Both the position numbers and the translations under genes were made by a program. This document shows positions 46,781-56,408 of a stretch of 64,000 nucleotides of DNA, one piece after another (the first letter of the stretch is position 1; each line of letters opens with the position of its first letter). The notes below the pieces were generated by a model. That model did no database searches. It saw nothing but the letters and a program-made list of their open reading frames with translations, and had not been told where the DNA came from. Origin of the DNA: an uncultured Litoreibacter sp. (lineage in GTDB: Bacteria; Pseudomonadota; Alphaproteobacteria; Rhodobacterales; Rhodobacteraceae); the NCBI RefSeq assembly GCF_947487515.1, contig NZ_CANKWO010000002.1:248001-312000 (forward strand), in the 5' to 3' direction.

Positions 46781-48019
46781 TTACTTGTAGACCCGCTTAC
46801 GCACGCCCTCGAGGCGCTCGAGGATGTCGTCAAGACGTTCTGGCTTAACCATGAACTCTTGGAACCCTTCCATGCCAGCTTTCGCCATTTCTGCCGGAGC
46901 ATCACGGTCGAAGAACTGCGCAATGCCACCATCCGTTGAGGACAGCATTTTGTAGCCGGCTTGCAGGAACTTATCGTCACCCACGGTTGATTCGGAGTTA
47001 ATTGGCAACTGGCCCAAAGTCTCGTTGATCTGGGTTTGAACATCAGCCCGTGCGAGGTAAGCCAAGAATTTCTTGGCATCTTCTTTGTTTTTCGCGTTGG
47101 ACGGGATGTGCAGTGTATCTGTTGGCGCCTCTTCAGCCACTGGAACGTCAGGGTTGATAATCGGGAACTGGAAGAAGCCCAATTGATCGTCCGTCAGACC
47201 AGCTTCACGCAACGGCGCAACAGCGAAGTTGCCCATAACATACATGGCTGCGTCGCCCTGCACCATCGGCGCCAGCGCTTCTTGCCAAGAATATGCGGCG
47301 TGATTGTCGATCCAGAAGCCAGCATCAACCAGCTCTTTCCAGTTCGCCATTGTCGCGCGCACACGGTCATCTGTCCAAGATTCTTCGCCTTTGGTCAGGG
47401 CCATATGGAAGTCATAGCCATTCGTGCGCAGGTTCAGGTAGTCAAACACACCACCGGCAGTCCAAAGATATTTGGTGCCGATTGTTATCGGAGTAACACC
47501 CGCAGCTTTCAGCGTTTCACCGGCAGCTTTGAATTCGTCCCAGTTTGTAGGAACTGCGATGTTGTTCGCTTCAAAGATATCTTTGCGGTAGTAAACGCCC
47601 CATTGGTAGTAGGTATAAGGGACGCCCCAGATCTTGCCATCAATGGTCATGGAGCCTTCGGCAGATGCCAAGGATTCACGCAGGCCGTTTTCGTCCCAAA
47701 CGTCATCTACTGGCTCAAACAAGCCCGCGTTTACGTATGGCAGCATACGGTTGCCCGCATACCAGTTGGCCAAGTCAGGCGCGTCGGCTGTCAGGAAGTT
47801 GCGAATCGAAGTCTTGTAGCCTTCGTGATCGAACAGATTCCACGTCACCTTGATGTCGGGATTTTCTGCTTCAAAACCTTTGATCAGGACCTCAAACGCC
47901 TCTTTGGGTGCTGGATCCGAAGTATCTGTATTGATTACCAATTCGCCCGCAAAAGCAGTCGTGGCTAGCATGGTTGTTGCCGCAAGAATTGCGGTCAGCG
48001 ACTTAGCGCGTTGGAACAT
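46781..48019 (-). CDS. Extracellular sugar-binding protein of ABC transporter
   Basis: The 412-residue protein starts with a Sec signal peptide (AKSLTAILAATTMLATTAFA, cleaved before GELVIN). It then shows family-1 solute-binding features: FEVLIKGFEAENPDIKVTWN, GKIWGVPYTYYQWGVYYRKDIFE, GDAAMYVMGNF. GGAGG precedes the ATG. It is the first gene of the minus-strand operon and carries the substrate specificity, likely an alpha- or beta-galactoside. Confidence 0.93.
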   Translation of the reverse strand: MFQRAKSLTAILAATTMLATTAFAGELVINTDTSDPAPKEAFEVLIKGFEAENPDIKVTWNLFDHEGYKTSIRNFLTADAPDLANWYAGNRMLPYVNAGLFEPVDDVWDENGLRESLASAEGSMTIDGKIWGVPYTYYQWGVYYRKDIFEANNIAVPTNWDEFKAAGETLKAAGVTPITIGTKYLWTAGGVFDYLNLRTNGYDFHMALTKGEESWTDDRVRATMANWKELVDAGFWIDNHAAYSWQEALAPMVQGDAAMYVMGNFAVAPLREAGLTDDQLGFFQFPIINPDVPVAEEAPTDTLHIPSNAKNKEDAKKFLAYLARADVQTQINETLGQLPINSESTVGDDKFLQAGYKMLSSTDGGIAQFFDRDAPAEMAKAGMEGFQEFMVKPERLDDILERLEGVRKRVYK

Positions 48020-48052
48020 GATGTCCTCCCTGGTTGCTCCTCCCGAAATTTA

Positions 48053-48089
48053 GTTCCAAATAGTGAAACTCAATTCCGACTATTGAAAC
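48053..48089. promoter_or_regulatory. Two phased operator-like repeats between binding protein and iclR genes
   Basis: GTTCCAAATAGTGAAAC at 48053-48069 and ATTCCGACTATTGAAAC at 48073-48089 agree at 13 of 17 positions and are 20 bases apart, two helical turns. Each is an imperfect inverted repeat (TTCCA/TGAAAC and CAAT/ATTG arms). They lie 34-70 bases from the binding-protein start. The neighbouring IclR is the likely ligand. Confidence 0.65.
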
Positions 48090-48161
48090 TTGTGCCGGAA
48101 TGCCGTATCAGAGTCAACAGTTTCGTTCAGCGGGAGGCTGGCGAGCAGGGAGGAAAAACAG

Positions 48162-48941
48162 ATGAACAAGCAGGTCGCCGGAGACGGTACTGTCGGCAAA
48201 GCATTGGAAATTTTGGACTCCATTGCGGCGTTCGAACGCCCTGTCAGGTTTTCTGAATTGTTGGAAACGACTCAGTATCCAAAGGCGACCCTGTATCGCT
48301 TCATGCAGACTCTCACGAACCAGAACATGCTGTCCTACGACGAAGACGACGGGACCTACTCCTTGGGCATTCGCCTCGTGCGCCTTGCGCATGCAGCTTG
48401 GAAAAGCGCCTCTTTGGCGCCAATCGCCCGCCCCTACGCTGAATCGCTTGCCGCAAAAGTTGGTGAATCCGTGCACGTCGCACAATTCGACGAGGGCCAG
48501 GTTCTGTTCGTCGACAAGCTGCGCACAACAAACAGGTATGAAACACTGGCGCAGGCAGGCCAAGTGGTCCCCGCCTATTGCACCGGCGTTGGCAAGGCGA
48601 TGCTGGCCTTTCTCGCGCCCAAACGCCTTCAGCTCGCCCTGCAACAGCAGTCCTACTACCAGTATACAGCTTCCACTCATGCCTCGGCAGACAGCTTGAA
48701 CACGGAGTTGGAGCAAGTACGTCGCGATGGCGTCGCCTACGACCGTGAAGAGCATGAAGAAGGCATCATCTCGATCGCCACTCCCGTTCTGTCGAAGAAC
48801 GGACGTGTCATTGGCGCGATATCTGTCGCGACATCCACCAGACATCACACATTGGAAGGGCTGGAAGTATTCCGCGCAGACCTTCTGGAAACAGCAGAGC
48901 ACATCGGGGCGGAGGCCACATCGTGGCAGTTCCCCACATGA
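48162..48941 (+). CDS. IclR-family regulator of the galactoside cluster
   Basis: A 259-residue protein with the IclR winged helix at residues 12-75 (VGKALEILDSIAAFERPVRFSELLETTQYPKATLYRFMQTL) and an effector domain (VHVAQFDEGQVLFVDKL, PAYCTGVGKAMLAF, GVAYDREEHEEGIISIATPV). The ATG at 48162 is preceded by GGGAGG; the longer track ORF is not needed. It is divergent from the binding-protein gene and followed by the ATPase gene after 16 bases. It is the natural candidate for a galactose- or galactonate-responsive switch. Confidence 0.9.
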   Translation: MNKQVAGDGTVGKALEILDSIAAFERPVRFSELLETTQYPKATLYRFMQTLTNQNMLSYDEDDGTYSLGIRLVRLAHAAWKSASLAPIARPYAESLAAKVGESVHVAQFDEGQVLFVDKLRTTNRYETLAQAGQVVPAYCTGVGKAMLAFLAPKRLQLALQQQSYYQYTASTHASADSLNTELEQVRRDGVAYDREEHEEGIISIATPVLSKNGRVIGAISVATSTRHHTLEGLEVFRADLLETAEHIGAEATSWQFPT

Positions 48942-48957
48942 TTAAGGGAGAAGACAT

Positions 48958-50019
48958 ATGACGGGAGTTGTCCTGAATAAGGTCATCAAGAAGTATGGCG
49001 AAACGCAGGTCATCCATGGGGTCGACCTGCAGATCGAAGACGGCGAGTTTTGCGTCTTCGTCGGCCCGTCGGGCTGTGGCAAGTCTACCTTGCTGCGCAT
49101 GATTGCCGGCTTGGAAGACACCACGGGCGGCCAGATCGACATTGGCGCCCGCGATGTGACCAAGGCCGATCCCGCGGATCGCGGAGTTGCGATGGTGTTT
49201 CAGACCTACGCGCTTTACCCGCATATGACTGTCGAGGAAAACATGGGCTTCGGCTTGAAGATGAACGGCGTTGAGAAATCGGAAATCAAATCCAAGGTCT
49301 CCGAAGCCAGTCGCATTCTGCAACTTGATCCCTATCTGTCACGCAAGCCGAAAGCCCTGTCTGGCGGCCAACGCCAACGCGTCGCCATCGGTCGGGCCAT
49401 TGTTCGTGGCCCCGAGGTGTTCTTGTTCGATGAGCCGCTCTCCAATCTTGATGCAGAGCTGCGCGTCGACATGCGTGTAGAAATCGCGCGCCTGCACAAA
49501 GAAATCGGTGCGACGATGATTTATGTGACCCACGATCAGGTCGAGGCCATGACTTTGGCCGATAAGATCGTGGTTTTGCGCGCGGGCCATATCGAACAAG
49601 TCGGCAGCCCAATGCAGCTGTACCAAGATCCGGACAACAAGTTCGTCGCGGGCTTTATCGGCTCCCCCAGCATGAACTTCTTGGGCGGCAAGGTCGCGGG
49701 CGGCAAGGTTGTGGTCCCGGCCCTCGGCGACCTCGAAATCGAAACCAAAGTCGCGCTCCCTGCCGACGGCTCTGACATCACAGTGGGTTTGCGCCCTCAG
49801 AACCTGACCGTACGCGAGGCGGATTCCCCCCTGAAGGTGGATCTGCGCGAACGCCTCGGCGGGGTTGCCTACGACTATCTGACGGCCCCCACAGGAGAGC
49901 GGATCGTCGTGGAAACCAGAGGCGACGCGGCCATTCCTTCAGGCGCCGGAGTTGTTGTCGATTTTGATCACGCGACAGCGATGTTCTTCGACGCCCAATC
50001 CGAAGCGCGCCTACGTTGA
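48958..50019 (+). CDS. ABC transporter ATP-binding protein (UgpC/MsmX type)
   Basis: The 353-residue ATPase has Walker A GPSGCGKST, signature LSGGQRQRVAIGRAIV, Walker B VFLFDEPLSNLDAELR, switch histidine VTHDQ, and a C-terminal TOBE/MOP-type domain (GLRPQNLTVREADSP). It energises sugar importers of the CUT1 class and should serve the permeases across the divergent promoter. It shares a transcript with iclR. Confidence 0.93.
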   Translation: MTGVVLNKVIKKYGETQVIHGVDLQIEDGEFCVFVGPSGCGKSTLLRMIAGLEDTTGGQIDIGARDVTKADPADRGVAMVFQTYALYPHMTVEENMGFGLKMNGVEKSEIKSKVSEASRILQLDPYLSRKPKALSGGQRQRVAIGRAIVRGPEVFLFDEPLSNLDAELRVDMRVEIARLHKEIGATMIYVTHDQVEAMTLADKIVVLRAGHIEQVGSPMQLYQDPDNKFVAGFIGSPSMNFLGGKVAGGKVVVPALGDLEIETKVALPADGSDITVGLRPQNLTVREADSPLKVDLRERLGGVAYDYLTAPTGERIVVETRGDAAIPSGAGVVVDFDHATAMFFDAQSEARLR

Positions 50020-50033
50020 CCTGACGGAATCTA

Positions 50034-50058
50034 CCTCTCGCAAAAGTTTTGCGGGAGG
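50034..50058 (+). terminator. Hairpin after the ABC ATPase gene
   Basis: CCTCTCGCAAAA-G-TTTTGCGGGAGG is an almost perfect inverted repeat 14 bases after the stop codon. It lacks a following T-run; the internal A/T run could act in either direction. Confidence 0.5.
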
Positions 50059-50133
50059 TGGCTATAGCGAATGCAATGACCACTCCCTAAATCGGTACAA
50101 GAACAAGCATCCTCACCGACGGAGAACCGCGCT

Positions 50134-50592
50134 ATGAAACTGGTCGTGAACGGCACCTCACATGACATAGATGTCGAACCCGAGATGCCTCTGCTGTGGG
50201 TGTTGCGTGACGAGTTGGGCATAACCGGCCCGAAATACGGATGCGGCATTGCCCAATGCGGCGCATGCACAGTCCATATCGATGGGGAAGCCGTCAAATC
50301 CTGCCAAGTCGAAATCGGCGACCTCGAAGGGGAGGTCACCACCATCGAAGGCTTGGGCACCCCTGATGCCTTGCATGTCGTGCAGGAGGCGTGGATCGCC
50401 CATCAAGTCGCGCAATGCGGTTACTGCCAATCCGGTCAAATCATGGCCGCCGCCTCGTTTCTTGCAACCAATTCCACCCCAAGTGACGCGGAAATCGACG
50501 AGGCAATGTCTTCCAACCTGTGCCGCTGCGCAACCTACCCGCGCATCCGCGCGGCGGTCCAATCCGCCGCCACCAAGCTGAGCGAGGGCTAA
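50134..50592 (+). CDS. 2Fe-2S subunit of molybdenum hydroxylase (IorA-like)
   Basis: The 152-residue protein carries the two clusters of xanthine-oxidase-family small subunits. They are the plant-type site [24 protein letters not shown] near residues 40-62 and the second helical site [11 protein letters not shown] with [12 protein letters not shown]. Close to isoquinoline 1-oxidoreductase alpha subunits. Its stop is 2 bases before the large subunit start, so the two form a pair. Confidence 0.9.
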   Translation: MKLVVNGTSHDIDVEPEMPLLWVLRDELGITGPKYGCGIAQCGACTVHIDGEAVKSCQVEIGDLEGEVTTIEGLGTPDALHVVQEAWIAHQVAQCGYCQSGQIMAAASFLATNSTPSDAEIDEAMSSNLCRCATYPRIRAAVQSAATKLSEG

Positions 50593-50594
50593 TC

Positions 50595-52847
50595 ATGGGG
50601 AAAGTCAAAACCATTGCACGCCGTAGTTTCTTGATAGGCTCCGCTGCGATCGTGGGCGGCGTGGCCTTCGGCACCTATCTGGCGAAACGCGCTATCCCCA
50701 ACCCGCTGCTACAGGGTTTGGCGGAAGGCGAGGCCGCTATCACGCCGTACGTAAAAATCGACGCGACAGGCATCACTCTGATCACCCCTCGCGCGGACAA
50801 GGGCCAAGGGGCGTATTCCATACAAGCCAGCCTGATCGCCGAAGAGCTGGACATTGATCCCGCCACCGCAACGATCACACCGGGCTTGCCGGATCCAGCC
50901 TATTTCAACGGCACTGTCTTGGCAGAAAGCGTTCCCTTTCCGGCCTATGACCAAGGAAAAATCGCCGAAACCATGCGCGATTTCATGTCGGTCCCTGCCA
51001 AGCTTTTGGAAGTGCAAATTACCGGCGGGTCTTCAACGGTTCCCGACGGCTATGTCACCTTGCGCATGGCAGGCGCAGTTGCGCGTGAAACCCTGAAGGA
51101 GGCCGCCGCACGCCAGATGGGGGTGTCGCGCGACCAGCTATCCACCAAAGACGGGCACGTCATTCTGCCCGACGGACGTAAGATACCCTATTCCGACCTC
51201 GCGCCTGCCGCGTCCAAACTTGATCCGATCACCGACATCGACCTGCGCGATCCAAAGGAATGGCGCATTTTGGGGAAAGCCGACACCAAGCGGCTGGACA
51301 TGGTCGCAAAATGCACCGGCACCGAAACTTACGGTCTGGATTTACAGGTTGAGGGCATGGTGCATGCCACCGTGCGCAGCAATCCATCTGTTGGCGGCGA
51401 AATGGTGGGGTTTGACGCCACCGAGGCACAAAGCATGCGCGGTGTATCGAAAATTGTTCCCGTCTCGGGCGGGGTCGGCGTCATCGCCGACAACACATGG
51501 CGTGCCATTCAGGCGGTCAACGCAATCGAATTCGAATGGGGCCCTGCCCCCTTCCCTGAAAGCTCCGAGCAAATGTTCGACATTCTTGAGGCGGCGGTGG
51601 GAGAGGACGATAAATACGATCACCGCCAACGCGATGAAGGCAATGTAGATGACGCCGTCACTCGCGGCGAAATCATCGAAGCCAGCTACCGCATCCCCTA
51701 TCTTGCCCACGCACCGCTTGAGCCGATGAACGCCATTGTGCGCGTCACTGATGACGCCTGTGAAATTTGGACCGGCACTCAAATCCCACTGTTTGTGCGC
51801 AACAAAGCCGCCGCACTCACCGGACTGAAGCCAGAGCAGGTGTTTGTCTATGGGCACCCCATGGGCGGCAGCTTTGGGCACCGTCTTGAGATGACCCACG
51901 TAGAGCAAACCTTCGAGCTGGCGATGGCCGTCAAAGGCACCCCAGTGAAAATGACATGGTCACGCGAAGAGGATATGGCCCACGAATATCCCCGCCCCGC
52001 CGCCGTGGCCAAGGCACGCGGTAAAGTGCTTGATGGGAAAGTCGACACCTTCGATATGTCGGTCGCGCAATCCGCAATTGTGTCAGGGTGGTTCGACCGG
52101 CTGATGGGGAGGCCCGTTCCCGGCCCTGACGCGACGATTACCACCGGATCATGGGACCAGCCTTTCGACATCCCCAATTACCGCGTCACAGGATACCGTG
52201 CGCCAGACATGGTGCCGGTGACGTCATGGCGCTCCGTTGGGGCCTCTGGCAACGGTTTCTTTCATGACTGCTTTCTCGACGAATTGATCCATGCCGCGGG
52301 TGCTGACCCTCTGGCAGAACGCATCCGGCTGTGTCTGCACGACACATCGCGCAAAGTGCTGGAGGCGGTCGGGGAGATGTCCGATTGGAACGGCCCGTCA
52401 CTAGGTCCAAACCGCGGTCGAGGTGTGTCCTTCTGCATGTCCTTTGGCGTGCCCGTCGCGCAGGTAATTGAGGTCACCAATACCGAAGATGGCATCAAGG
52501 TCGACAAATTGTATTGCGCTGTGGACAGCGGCCCCGTTCTGGACCCCACAAACTTCGAGGCGCAGGTTTCCGGTGGTGCGCTGTTCGGTCTTGGCCATGC
52601 CATGAGCTCCGAATTGACCTACGCCGACCACGCCACGGAGCAAACGAACTTCGACGGCTACGAGGCGCTGCGTCTGTATCAAACGCCCAGTGTTGAGGTG
52701 AAAGCCCTGTCCAATGCTCAAAAGATCAGAGGAATCGGCGAACCGGCGGTGCCGCCCGCTGCACCTGCACTGGCGAACGCTATTTTCGCCGCGACAGGGC
52801 AGCGCATTCGCGAGCTACCGCTCAGCAAGCACATCGACTTCGTGTAA
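50595..52847 (+). CDS. Molybdopterin-binding large subunit of molybdenum hydroxylase (IorB-like)
   Basis: A 750-residue protein with a twin-arginine signal ([20 protein letters not shown]), so the complex is expected in the periplasm. The molybdenum cofactor domain shows [13 protein letters not shown] and the late [21 protein letters not shown], where the IorB family places its catalytic glutamate. The track start at 50520 overlaps the small subunit; the ATG at 50595 fits the signal peptide. Substrate (N-heterocycle or aldehyde) is unknown; no cytochrome partner gene or XdhC chaperone is nearby. It ends 8 bases before the convergent speE-like gene. Confidence 0.88.
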   Translation: MGKVKTIARRSFLIGSAAIVGGVAFGTYLAKRAIPNPLLQGLAEGEAAITPYVKIDATGITLITPRADKGQGAYSIQASLIAEELDIDPATATITPGLPDPAYFNGTVLAESVPFPAYDQGKIAETMRDFMSVPAKLLEVQITGGSSTVPDGYVTLRMAGAVARETLKEAAARQMGVSRDQLSTKDGHVILPDGRKIPYSDLAPAASKLDPITDIDLRDPKEWRILGKADTKRLDMVAKCTGTETYGLDLQVEGMVHATVRSNPSVGGEMVGFDATEAQSMRGVSKIVPVSGGVGVIADNTWRAIQAVNAIEFEWGPAPFPESSEQMFDILEAAVGEDDKYDHRQRDEGNVDDAVTRGEIIEASYRIPYLAHAPLEPMNAIVRVTDDACEIWTGTQIPLFVRNKAAALTGLKPEQVFVYGHPMGGSFGHRLEMTHVEQTFELAMAVKGTPVKMTWSREEDMAHEYPRPAAVAKARGKVLDGKVDTFDMSVAQSAIVSGWFDRLMGRPVPGPDATITTGSWDQPFDIPNYRVTGYRAPDMVPVTSWRSVGASGNGFFHDCFLDELIHAAGADPLAERIRLCLHDTSRKVLEAVGEMSDWNGPSLGPNRGRGVSFCMSFGVPVAQVIEVTNTEDGIKVDKLYCAVDSGPVLDPTNFEAQVSGGALFGLGHAMSSELTYADHATEQTNFDGYEALRLYQTPSVEVKALSNAQKIRGIGEPAVPPAAPALANAIFAATGQRIRELPLSKHIDFV

Positions 52848-52854
52848 TTGGGGC

Positions 52855-54399
52855 CTAATACCCTGACAAATCTTCTGAGTACCGCTCGTAAATTGTGGGG
52901 TTGAAGATGGAGTTCACGTCCAAGTCCCGACGCGGCTTGAGATCGTCGGTGAAACTGCGGGCGGCTGCGAATGTGTCGGGTGTCAGGGACCGCAGACCCG
53001 TTGGTAGCGGGCCCAGCTTTCCGTCAGGCAACTTGCTAGCCAAGTGAAACCCCCATATCCCAAAGGACGGGATCGGGGTGTTGTAGCTCACGATCTGCGG
53101 GAACAACTCTTCCAAGGTCACGGCAACGGTCCAATAGGAATGTGGCGCAAAAAACGGAGACGAACTCTGCGTCACAAGACTGCCATCCTGTGCCAAAATC
53201 TTGGACACCATGGCGTAGAATTCTATCGAATACAGCTTCGACAAGGCCTCGTTGTGGGGGTCGGGGAAGTCGATAATGATGCGGTCGTATGTCTGGGTTG
53301 CCTCTTTGACGAACAAAAACGCATCCTGATTATAGACGTTCAAAATCTCCGACGACATGCTGTCTTCGTTCAGACGCACCAACGGGGCAAACTGCGATCC
53401 CAATTGCGTCATCGCAGGATCAAGGTCCACCAAATCGATCCGCTTAACGCTGCTGTGCTTCAACACTTCACGCACCGCGAGACCGTCCCCGCCCCCTAAG
53501 ATCAACACGCTTTCCGGTGCGCTGCCCCACGACAAAACAGGATGCACCAAAGCCTCGTGGTAGCGGTATTCATCAGCTTGGGCGAACTGCAAATGACCAT
53601 CGATGAACAACCGAATATCGCCCTTCTTCCACGTATTCGTCACAACCAGATTTTGATACTGGGACTGGTCGCGGTAGACCACGCGGTCAAAATACAAATG
53701 GTCTTGCGCGAAGCTGGTGACTTTCGACGCCGACAAGGTCAGCACAAACAAAAGCACAATGACCCCGACCACATAGCCCAACATCCGAGTGAAATTGTCC
53801 AAGTGATCGCGCAGCCAAAACACATTCAGCAAAGCAACGACTGCATTGGTCAATCCAATGGCAAAAGACGAAGTGATTAGGCCAAGCGACGGCAACAACA
53901 AAATGGGAAAGGCAACCGAGCCGACCAAAGCCCCGATGTAATCCAGTGACAGCACGTCGGAGATGCTTTCCCGCGTGGTTGATCGCTCCGACAAGATGCG
54001 CGTCAGGATCGGTATCTCCAAGCCGACGAGCAAGCCGATGGCCGAGATGAAGGTAAACATGCCGACGGTGTAGAACCACGGGGCATAAGGAAACAGCATG
54101 AATAGCGAAATGCTGCACATGCCTCCGATCAGGGCCAGTATCAGCTCAATCTTAACGAAAGCCTGAACTAGGTTGCCCCCAATGAATCGAGAGACATAGG
54201 ACCCAACGCCCATCGCGAACATGAAAAATCCGATGGTTAAAGAGAACTGATAAACCGAATTCCCCAACAGATAGCTGGATACGGTCCCGATGATCAGCTC
54301 GTAGACAATCCCGCAAAGGGCGACCACAAGGATGGATCCCAAAAGAACCAACGCCTGCTTCTTCGGCAGATTTACGTAGCTAAACTCTTGATTAGACAA
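52855..54399 (-). CDS. speE: Membrane-embedded spermidine synthase-like protein
   Basis: The 514-residue protein has about seven membrane segments in residues 15-235, then a cytosolic aminopropyltransferase domain. That domain contains [33 protein letters not shown] (SAM-type loop), [35 protein letters not shown] (the DxPDP active site) and [16 protein letters not shown]. It should transfer aminopropyl from decarboxylated SAM to a diamine at the membrane face. It is the last gene of a cluster with speD; the usual soluble SpeE lacks the membrane part. Confidence 0.9.
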   Translation of the reverse strand: MSNQEFSYVNLPKKQALVLLGSILVVALCGIVYELIIGTVSSYLLGNSVYQFSLTIGFFMFAMGVGSYVSRFIGGNLVQAFVKIELILALIGGMCSISLFMLFPYAPWFYTVGMFTFISAIGLLVGLEIPILTRILSERSTTRESISDVLSLDYIGALVGSVAFPILLLPSLGLITSSFAIGLTNAVVALLNVFWLRDHLDNFTRMLGYVVGVIVLLFVLTLSASKVTSFAQDHLYFDRVVYRDQSQYQNLVVTNTWKKGDIRLFIDGHLQFAQADEYRYHEALVHPVLSWGSAPESVLILGGGDGLAVREVLKHSSVKRIDLVDLDPAMTQLGSQFAPLVRLNEDSMSSEILNVYNQDAFLFVKEATQTYDRIIIDFPDPHNEALSKLYSIEFYAMVSKILAQDGSLVTQSSSPFFAPHSYWTVAVTLEELFPQIVSYNTPIPSFGIWGFHLASKLPDGKLGPLPTGLRSLTPDTFAAARSFTDDLKPRRDLDVNSIFNPTIYERYSEDLSGY

Positions 54400-54424
54400 A
54401 ATTTCGCTCCTTCAAGAACGGCAC

Positions 54425-54459
54425 AAAAAAGGCCCAGCAGGGCGAACCGGTACTGGGCC
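54425..54459 (-). terminator. Rho-independent terminator after the 195-residue gene
   Basis: On the minus strand GGCCCAG, a 15-base loop and CTGGGCC are followed by six T. It lies 19 bases after the stop of the EF-hand-like gene and 26 bases before the membrane SpeE start. Some readthrough or a separate promoter must therefore feed speE. Confidence 0.85.
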
Positions 54460-54477
54460 TAAATAAGTGGAAAGGTC

Positions 54478-55065
54478 TTATTTACCCGAACGTGGACCGC
54501 CCGAACGCGCCGAGGATGGCGCACGGTAGTTGCCGCGTGGCGTCGTTTTACGGTTGTTGAAGCTGCCTTTCGACACGCCCGCTGCACGTTGACGGCCAAT
54601 CAAGCTGCCGATCAATGCGCCAGCCAAGAAACCTGTACCAGAGAAGCGCAAGCCAGAAGAGTTGCCCGAAGCATCCGTCGCAATCAGACGGTTGTTTTCT
54701 TCATCAATCTCAACGGTGAATACTTTGCCTTCGTTGGAATCTTGAATGCCATTCCCGTTGGCGTCAGCAAAGCCCAAGAATCTTGCGTCCTTTTGAACTT
54801 CCAGACCAAGCGTATTGTCGTAGAAGCGAGGATCAGAATTCAAAATGGAAGTATAGAACCGCGTAAATTCGGTCATTTGGTCTTCGGAAACTTCAGTCAC
54901 GCCCTGATTTCCAAGGTGGCCTTGATATTCCTGCAACGCATATTCAGTGCGATCAAGAACTTGCCCCAAATCTGCGGTTTGCTCTTTGCTATCGCCAAAA
55001 AACATCGAATATCCGACAAAGCCAACGACTGCGACGATGGCCAGTGTTTTAATGTTTCCAAACAT
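54478..55065 (-). CDS. Unknown membrane-anchored protein with EF-hand-like loop and glycine zipper
   Basis: A 195-residue protein not recognised as a named family. It has an N-terminal membrane segment (KTLAIVAVVGFVGYSMFFG), a helical stretch, and a calcium-binding-like loop DANGNGIQDSNEG near residue 100. A second hydrophobic glycine-zipper segment follows (GTGFLAGALIGSLIGRQ), then a basic low-complexity tail rich in R, S, G (RGNYRAPSSARSGGPRSGK). GAGGGA precedes the ATG. It lies between the rhomboid-GNAT gene and speE. The zipper suggests insertion or oligomerisation in a membrane; the rhomboid neighbour could be its protease. Function unknown. Confidence 0.7.
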   Translation of the reverse strand: MFGNIKTLAIVAVVGFVGYSMFFGDSKEQTADLGQVLDRTEYALQEYQGHLGNQGVTEVSEDQMTEFTRFYTSILNSDPRFYDNTLGLEVQKDARFLGFADANGNGIQDSNEGKVFTVEIDEENNRLIATDASGNSSGLRFSGTGFLAGALIGSLIGRQRAAGVSKGSFNNRKTTPRGNYRAPSSARSGGPRSGK

Positions 55066-55103
55066 AATTTTCCCTCAGAAACTGTTGTACGTATTAGCTC
55101 ACA

Positions 55104-56393
55104 TTATTGTGTTAATGAACACGACCACCACACCTGATGCAATGAAGGATTGTAATATCCTTCAAGTGATCCGCATTTTATGAACCCTTGCGCTTCTAGT
55201 GCCACGGCGTTTTCTTCAGAGATGTCGCTCGGGATGGCCAACACAACCATCCGAGCGGATTTTTTCGCTGCTTTCTCCAAGGCGTAATCCAATCCCGCCA
55301 TGCCGACGGGCCGCTCTTCCCACACCAGTCCCATGACGTTCTTGGTCTCGGGTTCAGGAGCGACGTCATTGATGGCCAACCCTGTGTTCGTCGAAACGGG
55401 TTCTTCACCTTCTGGTTCATACTCTGGGTTATTAAGCCCATACACGATCTTTGCCTCGGAAGGGTTATGGTAGTCTGGGACTTTCAGCTCCACGACGGCA
55501 CCGAAGTCCTCATACATCTTATGCGCACCTGCATAAATATCGCGCCCGAAGTCGCGGTAGTCGCTGGTGGCGATGAATATTTTGCGTATGCCGAAATCCT
55601 TCAGCTTCCCTAGTAAGTCGTTGAGCATTTGACTGCCCAGCCCAGTTCCAAGGTGGTCTTGATCCAGATAGGTCCACGACAGCCATGCAATGTCATGCAC
55701 TTGTTCATCCAGACTATAGCCGGTCACGCCAATGACCTCGCCCTTTTGCATCAGGACAAACATCTGCTCCAAGCCGCCGTCAAAGAATTCGTCTTCGGCT
55801 TCCTTTGCATCATCACTATCGGTCTGATCGATGATCGAAACCACCTTCGCAATATGGACGTGCTGCATAGGTTTCAGCGTCGGGGATTTACTGCCGAAAA
55901 GTTTTTCAAACATAACAAAGGATCCTCCAATTAGGGCTCCGGAAATATGGACATATACGGCGAAAGTTTGGGAAAGATAAAGCCACTCCGACACCAGCAA
56001 AACAAAAAGACATGCGCTGAACACGAAGAAAGACCCTCTGGTGCGATCCGCCAAAACTCCGTAACTCAAAAGCCCGTATGAAATCCCAGATGCCCCGACA
56101 AATTTCGGCCCAGAGATATAGAATTGCGCAATCGTTCCAAGCAGAACACAGGCCAGTATCAAGACAAGGGTGCGCCTTCGGCCCAAGCGCGGCTCGGCGA
56201 ACAGCCCGCCGAAAAAGATGACCAAAATGTTGCCGCCCAGATGTGACAGATCCCCATGCCGCAGAACTCCTGCGAAGGCATCCCCTAGCCCATCTTGATA
56301 CCGCAAAGAATGCGTGGCCCCCGTCATGGCATAGGCCCCAAGCAGCAGCACAATCACGCCGGTGGTTACGACAAAGTCGCGCAGCTCACTCAC
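55104..56393 (-). CDS. Rhomboid protease fused to GNAT acetyltransferase domain
   Basis: The 429-residue protein begins with six membrane segments that form a rhomboid: HLGGN, the catalytic serine in GASGISYGLL and the catalytic histidine in VHISGALIGGSF are all present. Residues 200-315 are a GNAT domain (KGEVIGVTGYSLDEQVHDIAWLSWTYLDQDHLGTGLGSQML, the acetyl-CoA loop). The last 90 residues look like a second GNAT C-terminal half (ALEAQGFIKCGSLEGYYNPSLHQVWW). The start is GTG at 56393 with GAGG at good spacing. It lies between speD and a membrane protein; acetylation of a polyamine is a reasonable guess. Confidence 0.85.
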   Translation of the reverse strand: MSELRDFVVTTGVIVLLLGAYAMTGATHSLRYQDGLGDAFAGVLRHGDLSHLGGNILVIFFGGLFAEPRLGRRRTLVLILACVLLGTIAQFYISGPKFVGASGISYGLLSYGVLADRTRGSFFVFSACLFVLLVSEWLYLSQTFAVYVHISGALIGGSFVMFEKLFGSKSPTLKPMQHVHIAKVVSIIDQTDSDDAKEAEDEFFDGGLEQMFVLMQKGEVIGVTGYSLDEQVHDIAWLSWTYLDQDHLGTGLGSQMLNDLLGKLKDFGIRKIFIATSDYRDFGRDIYAGAHKMYEDFGAVVELKVPDYHNPSEAKIVYGLNNPEYEPEGEEPVSTNTGLAINDVAPEPETKNVMGLVWEERPVGMAGLDYALEKAAKKSARMVVLAIPSDISEENAVALEAQGFIKCGSLEGYYNPSLHQVWWSCSLTQ

Positions 56394-56408
56394 GTGACTT
56401 TGCCTCGA

